DNA from: Ktedonobacter sp. 13_1_20CM_4_53_11
Lineage (GTDB): Bacteria > Chloroflexota > Ktedonobacteria > Ktedonobacterales > Ktedonobacteraceae
DNA: 8,238 bases
Assembly (NCBI GenBank): GCA_001919995.1
Contig: MNIY01000144.1
Span: 1-8,238 of the forward strand
Direction of reading: 5' to 3'
The translations under genes were made by a program, and so were the position numbers. Numbering within the stretch: position 1 is the first letter of the stretch; each line of letters opens with the position of its first letter. Below are positions 1-5,975 of this stretch, piece after piece. The notes below the pieces were generated by a model. That model searched no databases. It saw only the letters and a program-made list of their open reading frames with translations, and was not told the DNA's origin.

Positions 1-413
1 AGAGCTAGAGTGGTCCTCAACGATGCGAGGAACATCCAGGCAGTGAAGATTGTCCAACCAAGGAGGAAGAATCCAATTGCCGTATGGAAAGCTGGCGTAT
101 CGCCGCCGTATGCAGCTACAACGTTAAATAACGGGGTAAGGGTGGCGCCGAAAGCAAGCCAGAAACCTCCATAAGAGCAGAAGGCTGTAGCGCCAAAAGT
201 ATTACCGGCCTTAAACTCCTGCAAACCTGCGAGGAGTTGGACAAGACCACCATAGAAAAAGGCGAGGCCGATAACGATCGCGTTCACCTTGAAGAAACCT
301 GCATTGGAGCTGCTGAGGACAAATGTAGTAAGTGCAAAGGCGCTAAGGCCAAGAGGAGCGGGATTGGCTACTGCTGCCGTGGCTTCTGTGCGTTCTCTTG
401 CGATTTGGGCCAT
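1..413 (-). CDS. SatP/YaaH (GPR1/FUN34) family acetate/succinate transporter, N-terminal part
   Basis: This is the N-terminal 137 codons of a membrane transporter; the 3' end lies beyond the left edge. The protein starts MAQIARERTEATAAVANPAP. NPAPLGL at residues 17-23 matches the N-P-x-P-L-G-[LF] signature of the GPR1/FUN34/YaaH family, whose members (E. coli SatP, fungal Ady2) move acetate or succinate with protons across the cytoplasmic membrane. Residues 54-90 (YGGLVQLLAGLQEFKAGNTF, then GATAFCSYGGFWLAFG) are also typical of the family. Hydrophobic segments fall at about 22-38, 44-63, 74-98 and 110-131. E. coli SatP is 188 residues, so roughly two thirds to three quarters is visible. The ATG at 411-413 is preceded by AAAGGTGGG at a suitable distance. 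The exact substrate cannot be read from sequence. The gene faces away from the rest of the window and is probably functionally separate from the sugar operon. Confidence 0.9.
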   Translation of the reverse strand, partial: MAQIARERTEATAAVANPAPLGLSAFALTTFVLSSSNAGFFKVNAIVIGLAFFYGGLVQLLAGLQEFKAGNTFGATAFCSYGGFWLAFGATLTPLFNVVAAYGGDTPAFHTAIGFFLLGWTIFTAWMFLASLRTTLA

Positions 414-449
414 TAAGTGTCCCACCTTTCATGAAAAGGATAGCAATAC

Positions 450-479
450 AATGTACTTTTCTTTGTACAAGCCGGTCAA
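450..479 (-). promoter_or_regulatory. Possible weak promoter close to the SatP-like gene
   Basis: On the minus strand TTGACC (474-479) is followed after 18 bp by TACATT (450-455), placing a start about 30 bp upstream of the ATG. A small inverted repeat, TGTAC-N8-GTACA (452-469), overlaps the -10 and spacer and could be a regulator site. The -10 is poor, so this is the weaker of two candidates for the gene. Confidence 0.3.
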
Positions 480-510
480 AAGTTATGTCGAGACCTTGCA
501 TCTGCTTGCC

Positions 511-618
511 GCAGGCGCCTATGCCTGCTGATTAGGTAGGATATGTCATTCCACAAGCCGTTGTGGATGGCTTCATGCTCGCCTGGTAGGTAGGCGAATA
601 GCCGAATAGCGCTGCTAT
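511..618 (-). other. Cluster of four short perfect hairpins in the SatP-like leader
   Basis: Four perfect inverted repeats occur within 108 bp: ATAGC-gct-GCTAT at 606-618; a 6-bp stem (TCGCCT with AGGCGA) at 579-597; a 7-bp stem (TCCACAA-gccg-TTGTGGA) at 550-567; and GCAGGC-N6-GCCTGC at 511-528. If transcription starts at the 746-773 promoter, all four lie in the untranslated RNA ahead of the transporter. No T run follows any of them on the minus strand, so they are not ordinary terminators. A structured leader or small RNA is inference only; no known riboswitch class was recognised. Confidence 0.35.
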
Positions 619-689
619 AAAGCGATATAATAAACCTGGATAAAAGTGATCAAGTCGAGGCGTAGTTTGGCATACCCCCTTTCTTCTAT

Positions 690-733
690 TTAGGAGTGAT
701 GTACTCAAACACAGTATTATGATGTTAGGAGTG
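690..733. repeat. 9-bp direct repeat, 35-bp period
   Basis: TTAGGAGTG occurs at 690-698 and again at 725-733. Both copies lie just downstream (minus-strand sense) of the 746-773 promoter, starting at about +6 and +41 of the predicted transcript. They could bind an activator or repressor, or be chance; nothing else in the window repeats the motif. Confidence 0.35.
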
Positions 734-745
734 CACTTGAGACTA

Positions 746-773
746 ATTATAGCATATGTCATGCGGTTTTCAA
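746..773 (-). promoter_or_regulatory. Extended -10 sigma-70-type promoter facing the SatP-like gene
   Basis: On the minus strand TTGAAA (768-773) is followed after 16 bp by a perfect TATAAT (746-751), itself preceded by TG-C to give the extended -10 TGCTATAAT. The predicted start is near 739, giving a leader of about 325 nt to the transporter ATG at 413. No other gene lies in the transcribed direction, so either the leader is long and structured or a small RNA is made. Confidence 0.55.
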
Positions 774-899
774 GCTTATACCATCACAAAAATGTGTGCT
801 GAGCGCGTCTTGGGAAATCTAAGCAACAGGTGCTAGACTAGAGAGCAATCCATGTCGGCATGCAAACACAGGAGGTAGCTATTTGTTCTGTTTCTTGCC

Positions 900-1823
900 T
901 TAAAAATGCGTAAAACCGCGCACGAACAAGGCGAGCAGTACAACCAGCGCAGCTTGTAGGTTGCCGTTCAGGTTGGTTGCCATGAGCCTGATATACTGTT
1001 TCAAATCGCCTGTTGCCTGTCGCAGTACGTTCAGCACGGGAATAATAGTGAATGCCGCGATGAAGCTGTACCATGGGAACACATTGAGGATAGCATCTAA
1101 GAGGAAGGTAGCGGCGATCAACAAAAGTATCATGGCTCCCACGAGGCGAGCACGCCTCTCTCCGAGCGCAACAACTGGCGTGATTTTTCCCACAGCCGCG
1201 TCGGCCCGCCAGTGTAAAAAATGGTGAAAGTACAGTACCGCCATGGTATAGAGGCCAATGGGGAGCGAAGCCAGCAGCGCGGTGAGCGTCACTGTTCCCG
1301 TTTGCACATAATATGAGCCGACCAGCGGCAGCACGCCAAATGAGATCAGGATATCCACTTCGCCAAGTCCTCGCCCTATGTAAGCCAGTCGCAAGGGTGG
1401 CGCAACATAGAAAAAGGCCAGCAGGAATCCGGCCACGCCAAAAGCGATGGCCCAGGGGCGGAAAATGGTTAAAAGAATGCCACAGAGCAGGGCAAGCGCG
1501 AAAAGAGCGGCCGCCATGCCTCGATACGCTGTGTAGGAGAGTTTTCCGCTCATCAGTGCCTGTGAGCCGGTTGCTACTGTTGTTCCTTCGGGTACCAGTT
1601 GCTGCGCCGCCTGGTCTGTTCCTTCAGCGAAATCAAAAACGTCATTGACGACATTGGCTCCAAGGTGGGCAGCCATTGATCCTAACAGCGCCAGTGCAAA
1701 GAGTTCCCACCGGAAAGGCGAACCTTGCTCCCACGCCAGTACAGAGCCGATCAATACAGGCGCGATCATCACCGGCAAGGTGCGTGCTCGCGTAGCCTGT
1801 AGCAATAGCTTCAGCTGCTTCAT
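900..1823 (-). CDS. menA: MenA/UbiA-family prenyltransferase (probable 1,4-dihydroxy-2-naphthoate polyprenyltransferase)
   Basis: This is a 307-residue polytopic membrane protein; E. coli MenA is 308. MenA joins a polyprenyl chain to 1,4-dihydroxy-2-naphthoate to give demethylmenaquinone. The N-terminal RARTLPVMIAPVLIGS (12-27) and the Mg-diphosphate motif NDVFDFAEGTD (60-70) are typical, as are GLGEVDILISFGVLPLVGSYYVQTG (152-176) and DAAVGKITPVVALG (208-221). About eight or nine hydrophobic segments follow. One point is odd: UbiA proteins usually have a second DxxxD before the GK, as in MenA RDxxxD. Here only D208 remains and the first position is H204 (HHFLHWRAD), so the acceptor or metal coordination may differ. 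The ATG at 1821-1823 has AGGAG (1832-1836, minus strand) about 8 bp upstream. The gene follows the LacI-type regulator after 56 bp with no obvious terminator, so read-through is possible. MenA is the best family match; another aromatic acceptor cannot be excluded. Confidence 0.8.
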   Translation of the reverse strand: MKQLKLLLQATRARTLPVMIAPVLIGSVLAWEQGSPFRWELFALALLGSMAAHLGANVVNDVFDFAEGTDQAAQQLVPEGTTVATGSQALMSGKLSYTAYRGMAAALFALALLCGILLTIFRPWAIAFGVAGFLLAFFYVAPPLRLAYIGRGLGEVDILISFGVLPLVGSYYVQTGTVTLTALLASLPIGLYTMAVLYFHHFLHWRADAAVGKITPVVALGERRARLVGAMILLLIAATFLLDAILNVFPWYSFIAAFTIIPVLNVLRQATGDLKQYIRLMATNLNGNLQAALVVLLALFVRGFTHF

Positions 1824-1879
1824 CTGCTCTGCTCCTCGCCGGCACGTGTCGTCTCAAATGTTGCTTCGAAAAACCCCTT

Positions 1880-2968
1880 CTACTTTAGCATACCACCTGC
1901 GTTCCAGTGCCCATCTATCAGCCCGGGCTGCCTGCGGGAATGCGAGGACTCACCAATGAGTAATTGATACGGCAAAATGATTTCCTGTTTTGGCGCATCT
2001 GGCTGTCGTATGCGTTGTATGAGCCTGTTGGCAGCTGCCCTTCCAAGCTCATAAGCTGGTTGTAAGACAGTAGTGATCGAAAGCAGGTCAGGGTTGGCCC
2101 AACCTCTCATATCGAACCCAACAAGGGCAATGTCGTCTGGCACACGCTTGCGCCGCACATAGAGGGTACGTAGCGCGCCAATTGTCAGCCTGTTGTTTGT
2201 GCCAAAGATGGCATCCACCGGGGGGTCGAGATCCAGTAACGAGTGGGTAGCTTTCTGACCAGTTTCTTCAGTAAAGGGGCCGCGATGCTCAAGAACCGGG
2301 TCGTGCTTGATGCCTGCCTCCTGCAAGGCCTGGCGATATCCTAATACGCGCTCGTTGGCGGTGGAAGTTGACTTGGGACCGCTAATCACCCCGATCCGCC
2401 TGTATCCGTTGGCAATCAGATGAGCCACGGTCTCCTTTGCTGCCGTGATGTTGTCGATACGCACAGAATCGATTGAGGGATCGCGGATTGGCTGATCAAC
2501 GGCGACAATAGGGATGTTCCGCGCGTTCAGCAAATCCAGTTCCTTCATCCGCTCCTGAATAGGGATGATAATCGCGCCAGCGACGGGTGCTGCTGCAAGA
2601 ATCTCAATATACTGACGCTGCTCTTCCGTTCGCGGATCGGGAGGATTATTGCACATGATGAGCAGATACCTGTTCTGCCGCACTTCCTCCTCGATCCCAC
2701 ACATCAATTCGATGAAGAACGGATTTTGAATATCAGCTATCAGCAATCCGATGAATGCTGAACGGCTACTGGCAAGTGTACGCGCGGCCCTGTTGGGTTG
2801 ATACTTGAGGCTGGCTATCGCTGCACGCACGCGCTCTGCCGCTTGCGCATTGACTGGTCCGGATCCGTTGAGCACTCTCGAGACTGTCGCCATCGACACA
2901 CCAGCTGTCTCCGCCACTTTACGCATTGTAACCGGTTTCCGGTGATCTGTGTCATCAGTTTTATCCAA
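1880..2968 (-). CDS. LacI/GalR-family transcriptional regulator, CcpA-like DNA-binding domain
   Basis: This 362-residue regulator is probably a sugar-responsive repressor of the divergent transport operon. Residues 11-35 are the LacI helix-turn-helix: KPVTMRKVAETAGVS parallels LacI KPVTLYDVAEYAGVS, and SMATVSRV (25-32) is the CcpA recognition helix. The hinge helix is RAARTLASS (60-68), with L65 placed to enter the minor groove at a central CG. Residues 71-342 form the periplasmic-binding-protein-like effector domain; R207, N258 and D286 align with LacI sugar contacts R197, N246 and D274. About 20 extra residues follow the usual GESS end. The start is taken as TTG (2966-2968): an in-frame TGA sits two codons upstream, and the only alternative, the ATG at residue 15 (2926), would cut off the conserved KPVT. 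The Shine-Dalgarno is weak, so expression may be low. A perfect operator lies 84 bp upstream, which suggests autoregulation. The effector is unknown, presumably a sugar from the imported substrate. Confidence 0.93.
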   Translation of the reverse strand: MDKTDDTDHRKPVTMRKVAETAGVSMATVSRVLNGSGPVNAQAAERVRAAIASLKYQPNRAARTLASSRSAFIGLLIADIQNPFFIELMCGIEEEVRQNRYLLIMCNNPPDPRTEEQRQYIEILAAAPVAGAIIIPIQERMKELDLLNARNIPIVAVDQPIRDPSIDSVRIDNITAAKETVAHLIANGYRRIGVISGPKSTSTANERVLGYRQALQEAGIKHDPVLEHRGPFTEETGQKATHSLLDLDPPVDAIFGTNNRLTIGALRTLYVRRKRVPDDIALVGFDMRGWANPDLLSITTVLQPAYELGRAAANRLIQRIRQPDAPKQEIILPYQLLIGESSHSRRQPGLIDGHWNAGGMLK

Positions 2969-3051
2969 ATGTCAATCTATTTCACTTTCTGCTTATGATG
3001 GAGAAAAACCTCACTCATATTCATGCCCGTTCATCCCTCAAACCTTTTCTT

Positions 3052-3067
3052 GTGAAAGCGCTTTCAC
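3052..3067. promoter_or_regulatory. LacI/CcpA-type operator O1 (perfect 16-bp palindrome)
   Basis: GTGAAAGCGCTTTCAC is a perfect palindrome centred on CG, of the form bound by LacI-family proteins with a leucine hinge, and it contains a fully symmetric cre-type core TGAAAGCGCTTTCA. It lies between the regulator start (2968) and its likely promoter (3141-3170), fitting autorepression by roadblock. Its 12-bp core recurs exactly at 3348-3359. Confidence 0.85.
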
Positions 3068-3110
3068 CCGCAGGACACAATCCTATGAGAACCCTGCACC
3101 TGGCTGTGCC

Positions 3111-3133
3111 CATTATACACTATGCATATAATG
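3111..3133. repeat. Inverted repeat CATTATA-N9-TATAATG with a -10-like box on each strand
   Basis: Perfect 7-bp arms at 3111-3117 and 3127-3133 place a TATAAT on the minus strand (3112-3117) and on the plus strand (3127-3132). Neither has a good -35 at 16-18 bp. The minus-strand box could be an alternative start for the regulator gene; equally, the symmetric element may be a binding site. Confidence 0.35.
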
Positions 3134-3140
3134 TTTACGT

Positions 3141-3170
3141 AGTATACGCTACTTTGTGCTCAATTTTCAA
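3141..3170 (-). promoter_or_regulatory. Probable promoter of the LacI-family gene
   Basis: On the minus strand TTGAAA (3165-3170) and TATACT (3141-3146) are separated by 18 bp. Transcription would start near 3134 and run through operator O1 before reaching the regulator. This is the best -35/-10 pair found upstream of that gene, though the 3112-3117 TATAAT is a competitor. Confidence 0.45.
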
Positions 3171-3247
3171 GTATACAGCCGATATTCTCCAGCACCACAT
3201 TTCCCCAAACCCTACTATAAATTCATAACTCTACTGTTATGCTTCAA

Positions 3248-3267
3248 AAATATTTTGCTTAATATTT
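3248..3267. repeat. AT-rich inverted repeat AAATATT-N6-AATATTT
   Basis: Perfect 7-bp arms (3248-3254 and 3261-3267) lie in the AT-rich stretch upstream of the main operon promoter, about 45-65 bp before its -35. It might be an activator or nucleoid-protein site, but such repeats arise easily in AT-rich DNA. Confidence 0.25.
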
Positions 3268-3293
3268 ACTTAGAGGGCAGTTCCAAACACAAC

Positions 3294-3337
3294 TATATTG
3301 ATAATTTTTCCTTGACAAAGGGGAAATTATCAATATA
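3294..3337. repeat. 44-nt near-perfect palindrome containing the operon promoter
   Basis: Arms 3294-3307 and 3324-3337 are perfect 14-bp inverted copies (left arm TATATTGATAATTT). In RNA or single-stranded form pairing continues through two G-U, two G-C and two A-U pairs to a GACA loop at 3314-3317, a 20-bp stem in all. The -35 TTGACA is at the centre and most of the -10 is in the right arm. It could be the operator of a second, dimeric regulator controlling the sugar operon. Confidence 0.75.
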
Positions 3338-3339
3338 AT
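3312..3339 (+). promoter_or_regulatory. Main promoter of the sugar ABC operon
   Basis: A consensus TTGACA (3312-3317) and consensus TATAAT (3334-3339) are separated by 16 bp. The start is predicted near 3346, so operator O2 covers about +3 to +14, an ideal position for repression. The first gene begins at 3648, leaving a leader of about 300 nt. Such a near-consensus promoter should be strong when derepressed. Confidence 0.85.
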
Positions 3340-3345
3340 AATTAC

Positions 3346-3647
3346 AAGAAAGCGCTTTCATTAAAGACGAGTTATCTTATTTAGCGACGTATAGGGCGTG
3401 TAAGAGGGTTTTCAGTGCTATTTGTACAGACTTTGCCCCTTAGTCCTTCGTAGATGACTTCTAGTAGGTGACCTCTCGCGTATTTATAGAGTTGGGTCTG
3501 AATTACGGACCAGTGATGATTTGGTGCCGGTGATGTCATCTCTTGATCATGAGGTGGATGCTACTGAGTTGTAGCCTCAGCAGCGGTGATGATTCATCGT
3601 ACCAGCACATTGTTGGCTGAAGTTCAGTCTCGACGAAGGAGGCAGTT
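3346..3647 (+). other. Long untranslated leader of the ABC operon
   Basis: About 300 nt separate the predicted start from the binding-protein ATG, with no coding sequence of note. Small hairpins are visible at 3495-3511 (GGTCT with GGACC), 3537-3556 (CATCTC with GAGGTG, one G-U), 3564-3580 (CTGAG with CTCAG) and 3617-3627, the last just before the Shine-Dalgarno AAGGAGG (3636-3642). No known riboswitch or T-box was recognised. A regulatory role is speculative. Confidence 0.4.
3348..3359. promoter_or_regulatory. LacI/CcpA-type operator O2 at the operon transcription start
   Basis: GAAAGCGCTTTC is an exact copy of the core of O1 (3052-3067), 8 bp past the -10 box. Binding here would block initiation or promoter escape. 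The centres of O1 and O2 are 294 bp apart, close to 28 turns at 10.5 bp per turn, so a looped repressor complex is possible though unproven. Confidence 0.88.
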
Positions 3648-4889
3648 ATGCTATCCAGACCTCATTTTGTACGCATTTTTGTCGCTGTCCTCGTATTTGC
3701 TGCTATGTTATTAGCCGGTTGTGGCGGTTCCGGGCAGGGTGCATCCAGCGGACCAGTCACCTTGACGTGGTTCATGTGGTCAGGCTCACCCCAGGAGGTT
3801 CAGGCCTGGCAGCATGACGCGTCGCTCGTGACCCAGAAATATCCCAATATTCATATCAAGTTTGAGACAGCCGACTTCAATAACTATTGGACGAAACTGG
3901 AGACCGAGGCAGCGAGCGGTAGTTTACCTGACATCGTTTCGTTGCAGAGCCTGCGCACGGCCGGGTTTTCCTCCGCCTTACGTTCGTTGGACTCCTACGT
4001 CCAACAAAGTAAGTTTGACCTCTCGGCGTTCGACCCAGGGATCATCAAGGGCCTGACCTCTCAGGGGCAGCTACGAGCTTTGCCTTATGATTTTGGTCCG
4101 CTGGTGATGTTCTACAACAAAGACTTGTTCCAAAAGTATCATGTGCCCCTTCCCTCTGCTAACTGGACCTATGCAGATTTCCTGCAAGACGCGCAGCAGT
4201 TAACCCACGGCAGTGACTATGGTTTCGTGGCCTCTTCGTATCCTGATGCCTGGTTACCGTTTGCCCTCGCCAACGGTGCCAAATACCTCACATCCGATGG
4301 CAAGCTGGATCTTACCAATCCCCAGTTGGCTGGCGCGTTCCAGAATTACGCCAAACTCGTTTACCAGTACCATGTGGCCCCCACCATATCTGTGCCGCAA
4401 GCAACCCAAACTCCTTCTCTGTGGCAGGCTGGCCACATTGCTATGGTGGTTGACGGGCCCTGGGACTTGATCAACGACAAGCAGACTGTCAACTTCAAAT
4501 TTGGAATTGTCCCGCTTCCCAGACAACAAAGCGCGGTTACACTCACGGCCGGTTCTGGATTCGGGATTTCAGCTACAACGCAGCATCCGGACGACGCCTG
4601 GAAGGCCGTGAGTGTGCTCACCGGAGCCGATGCTGAGCAGTACCTGGCTACACAGGGAAGGGCATTTTCAGCTCGTACGGCTCAGCAGCAGTACTGGTAT
4701 AAGAATGCCGTACCGGGTTCTCAAGCAACGCTGCAGCAGGCCATATCGGAGTCCACTCCATATGTGACCACATCCAACTGGAATCAGGCGAGCACATTGA
4801 TTGCGCAGTATGGGGTGAACGTGCTTAGCGGGCAACAGACGGCAGCGCAGGCCTTGCAACAAGTCCAAACACAGGCCGGTGGCTCGTGA
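3648..4889 (+). CDS. Carbohydrate ABC transporter substrate-binding lipoprotein (family 1, CUT1)
   Basis: This is a 413-residue extracellular solute-binding protein that captures sugar and delivers it to the two permeases encoded next. Residues 1-24 are a lipoprotein signal peptide with lipobox LAGC and acylated C25, followed by a Gly/Ser-rich tether, so the protein is membrane-anchored on the outer face. The mature part matches the SBP_bac_1 fold: VTLTWFMWSGSP (37-48), the LPDIVSL turn (93-99), LPYDFGPLVMFYNKDLFQKY (145-164) and the ligand-lobe motif GHIAMVVDGPWDL (262-274). The C-terminus is the usual Gln/Ala-rich helix. The length is normal. The ATG has a strong AAGGAGG at 3636-3642, 5 bp away. 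It is the first gene of the operon behind the O2-controlled promoter, and a large stem-loop follows its stop. The substrate is probably an oligosaccharide or glycoside; the sequence does not say which. Confidence 0.95.
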   Translation: MLSRPHFVRIFVAVLVFAAMLLAGCGGSGQGASSGPVTLTWFMWSGSPQEVQAWQHDASLVTQKYPNIHIKFETADFNNYWTKLETEAASGSLPDIVSLQSLRTAGFSSALRSLDSYVQQSKFDLSAFDPGIIKGLTSQGQLRALPYDFGPLVMFYNKDLFQKYHVPLPSANWTYADFLQDAQQLTHGSDYGFVASSYPDAWLPFALANGAKYLTSDGKLDLTNPQLAGAFQNYAKLVYQYHVAPTISVPQATQTPSLWQAGHIAMVVDGPWDLINDKQTVNFKFGIVPLPRQQSAVTLTAGSGFGISATTQHPDDAWKAVSVLTGADAEQYLATQGRAFSARTAQQQYWYKNAVPGSQATLQQAISESTPYVTTSNWNQASTLIAQYGVNVLSGQQTAAQALQQVQTQAGGS

Positions 4890-4900
4890 GCCTGGCTCTC

Positions 4901-4936
4901 TGATCAGGGTAGTGACCTCATTAGCTACCCTGATCA
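4901..4936 (+). other. Intercistronic stem-loop with a perfect 12-bp stem
   Basis: TGATCAGGGTAG (4901-4912) is the exact reverse complement of 4925-4936, with a 12-nt loop, beginning 12 bp after the binding-protein stop. No T run follows, so it is unlikely to be a simple Rho-independent terminator. A similar arrangement in malE-malF of enterics protects the upstream mRNA from 3' decay and gives binding protein in excess over permease; that role is inferred here. Confidence 0.8.
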
Positions 4937-5018
4937 TGGCCGACCATACATATCCCCACTTACCTGGCAACACACCTTGTAGGGGATGAGTCTGCGCCAT
5001 TTTATCGGGAGGGAAAAG

Positions 5019-5975
5019 ATGTTACGAAAAAAGGTTGGGACAAACCAGATGTCCGTCGCAATTCAGCCGAAGGTTTTCGATGCTAGCGCCATGGCCCGGC
5101 GTCGGAAGTGGAGAGACATAGGTGGAGCGTACCTGTTTCTTACTCCTAATATGTTGGGATTCCTGGTATTTATCTTGTTCCCTTTGGTGGCTTCCTTTGT
5201 GATTAGTTTTTTCGATTGGTCACTGCTCACCCCACCCACGTTTATCGGACTGGGCAATTATATCCGGCTGCTCGCTCAGGATCCCGTGTTTCACCGGATT
5301 CTCTTCAACACCTTGTACTTCGTCTTTGGTTATGTGCCGTTGAATATCGTCGTTTCATTAGGATTAGCGGTGTGGCTTTCCGGGCGCATTCGTGGGAAAA
5401 GTGTGTTTCGCGTCATCTTCTTTTTCCCCGTGATGACTCCAGCGATTGCTGTATCGCTCGTTTGGTTGCTGATGTATGGCCAGTCGGGGGTCATCAATTG
5501 GTTCTTGTCTCTCGTCCATATTCAGGGACCGAATTGGGTGGGTTCAGCTGTTTGGGCGATGCCCGCCGTCATTCTCATGTCGTTGTGGTATGGGTTTGGC
5601 TATAACTTGTTGGTCTTCTCGGCGGGCTTACAAGCTATACCCAGCTATTTCTACGAATCTGCCGCCATCGATGGGGCTACAGGTTGGCGCCAGTTCTGGA
5701 ATATTACTATTCCTCTTCTCTCGCCCTCGATCTTCTTTGCGCTCGTGATGACCCTCATCACCTCATTTCAGGTGTTTGACCAGGTATTCATATTGACAAG
5801 CGGGGGACCTGGAGTATCGACAACTACACTGGTTCTGTATATGTATCAGAATGGCTTTGCGTACTTCCACATGGGTTACGCAGCCACGATATCAACGATT
5901 CTGTTCTTGCTCATCATGGCCGTCACGATCAGTCAATTTTTCTTCCAGAGGAGGTGGGTGCACTATGAAGTCTGA
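5019..5975 (+). CDS. Carbohydrate ABC transporter permease, MalF/UgpA type
   Basis: This is one of two inner-membrane permease subunits of the CUT1 sugar importer (318 residues). Six transmembrane segments lie at about 37-65, 95-120, 130-153, 177-203, 235-258 and 288-308. The cytoplasmic EAA loop that contacts the ATPase is YESAAIDGATGWRQFWNITI (212-231), with the typical E-A-A and G at the right spacing. LTSGGPGVSTTTLVLYMYQNGF (259-280) is a hallmark of MalF-like subunits. The ATG at 5019 is preferred because GGGAGGG (5007-5013) lies 5 bp before it. An earlier in-frame ATG at 4986 would add 11 residues, but its only purine-rich stretch (AGGGG) directly abuts the codon. The stop overlaps the start of the next permease gene by 11 bp, which implies coupled translation. 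Confidence 0.93.
   Translation: MLRKKVGTNQMSVAIQPKVFDASAMARRRKWRDIGGAYLFLTPNMLGFLVFILFPLVASFVISFFDWSLLTPPTFIGLGNYIRLLAQDPVFHRILFNTLYFVFGYVPLNIVVSLGLAVWLSGRIRGKSVFRVIFFFPVMTPAIAVSLVWLLMYGQSGVINWFLSLVHIQGPNWVGSAVWAMPAVILMSLWYGFGYNLLVFSAGLQAIPSYFYESAAIDGATGWRQFWNITIPLLSPSIFFALVMTLITSFQVFDQVFILTSGGPGVSTTTLVLYMYQNGFAYFHMGYAATISTILFLLIMAVTISQFFFQRRWVHYEV

Larger units (their letters stand above)
414..899. other. 486-bp intergenic region without a convincing gene
   Basis: This lies between the transporter start and the prenyltransferase stop; both genes are on the minus strand. No reading frame looks like a protein. It holds two candidate minus-strand promoters (746-773 and 450-479), a 9-bp direct repeat and four hairpins, each listed separately. 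Positions 774-899 must contain the 3' end of the prenyltransferase transcript, but no GC-rich stem followed by a T run on the minus strand is evident, so no intrinsic terminator is called. Confidence 0.6.

Noticed and set aside
532..762. 76-codon minus-strand frame in the intergenic gap
   Set aside because: It overlaps the -10 of a good promoter on its own strand, has no clear Shine-Dalgarno or family resemblance, and its composition is not protein-like.
2995..3338. Small plus-strand frames (60-77 codons) between the regulator and the ABC operon
   Set aside because: They overlap each other and the operator, promoter and palindrome elements, have low-complexity products and lack ribosome-binding sites.
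4901..4936. Rho-independent terminator after the binding-protein gene
   Set aside because: The stem is strong but no T run follows, and the permease genes downstream need transcription from the same operon.
4986..5018. Upstream in-frame ATG for the first permease
   Set aside because: Its purine-rich stretch directly abuts the ATG, whereas the ATG at 5019 has GGGAGGG at proper spacing.
5851..5964. 38-codon N-terminal extension of the second permease
   Set aside because: It is the open shadow of the first permease's coding sequence; AGGAGGT precedes the ATG at 5965, and the extension does not resemble a permease N-terminus.
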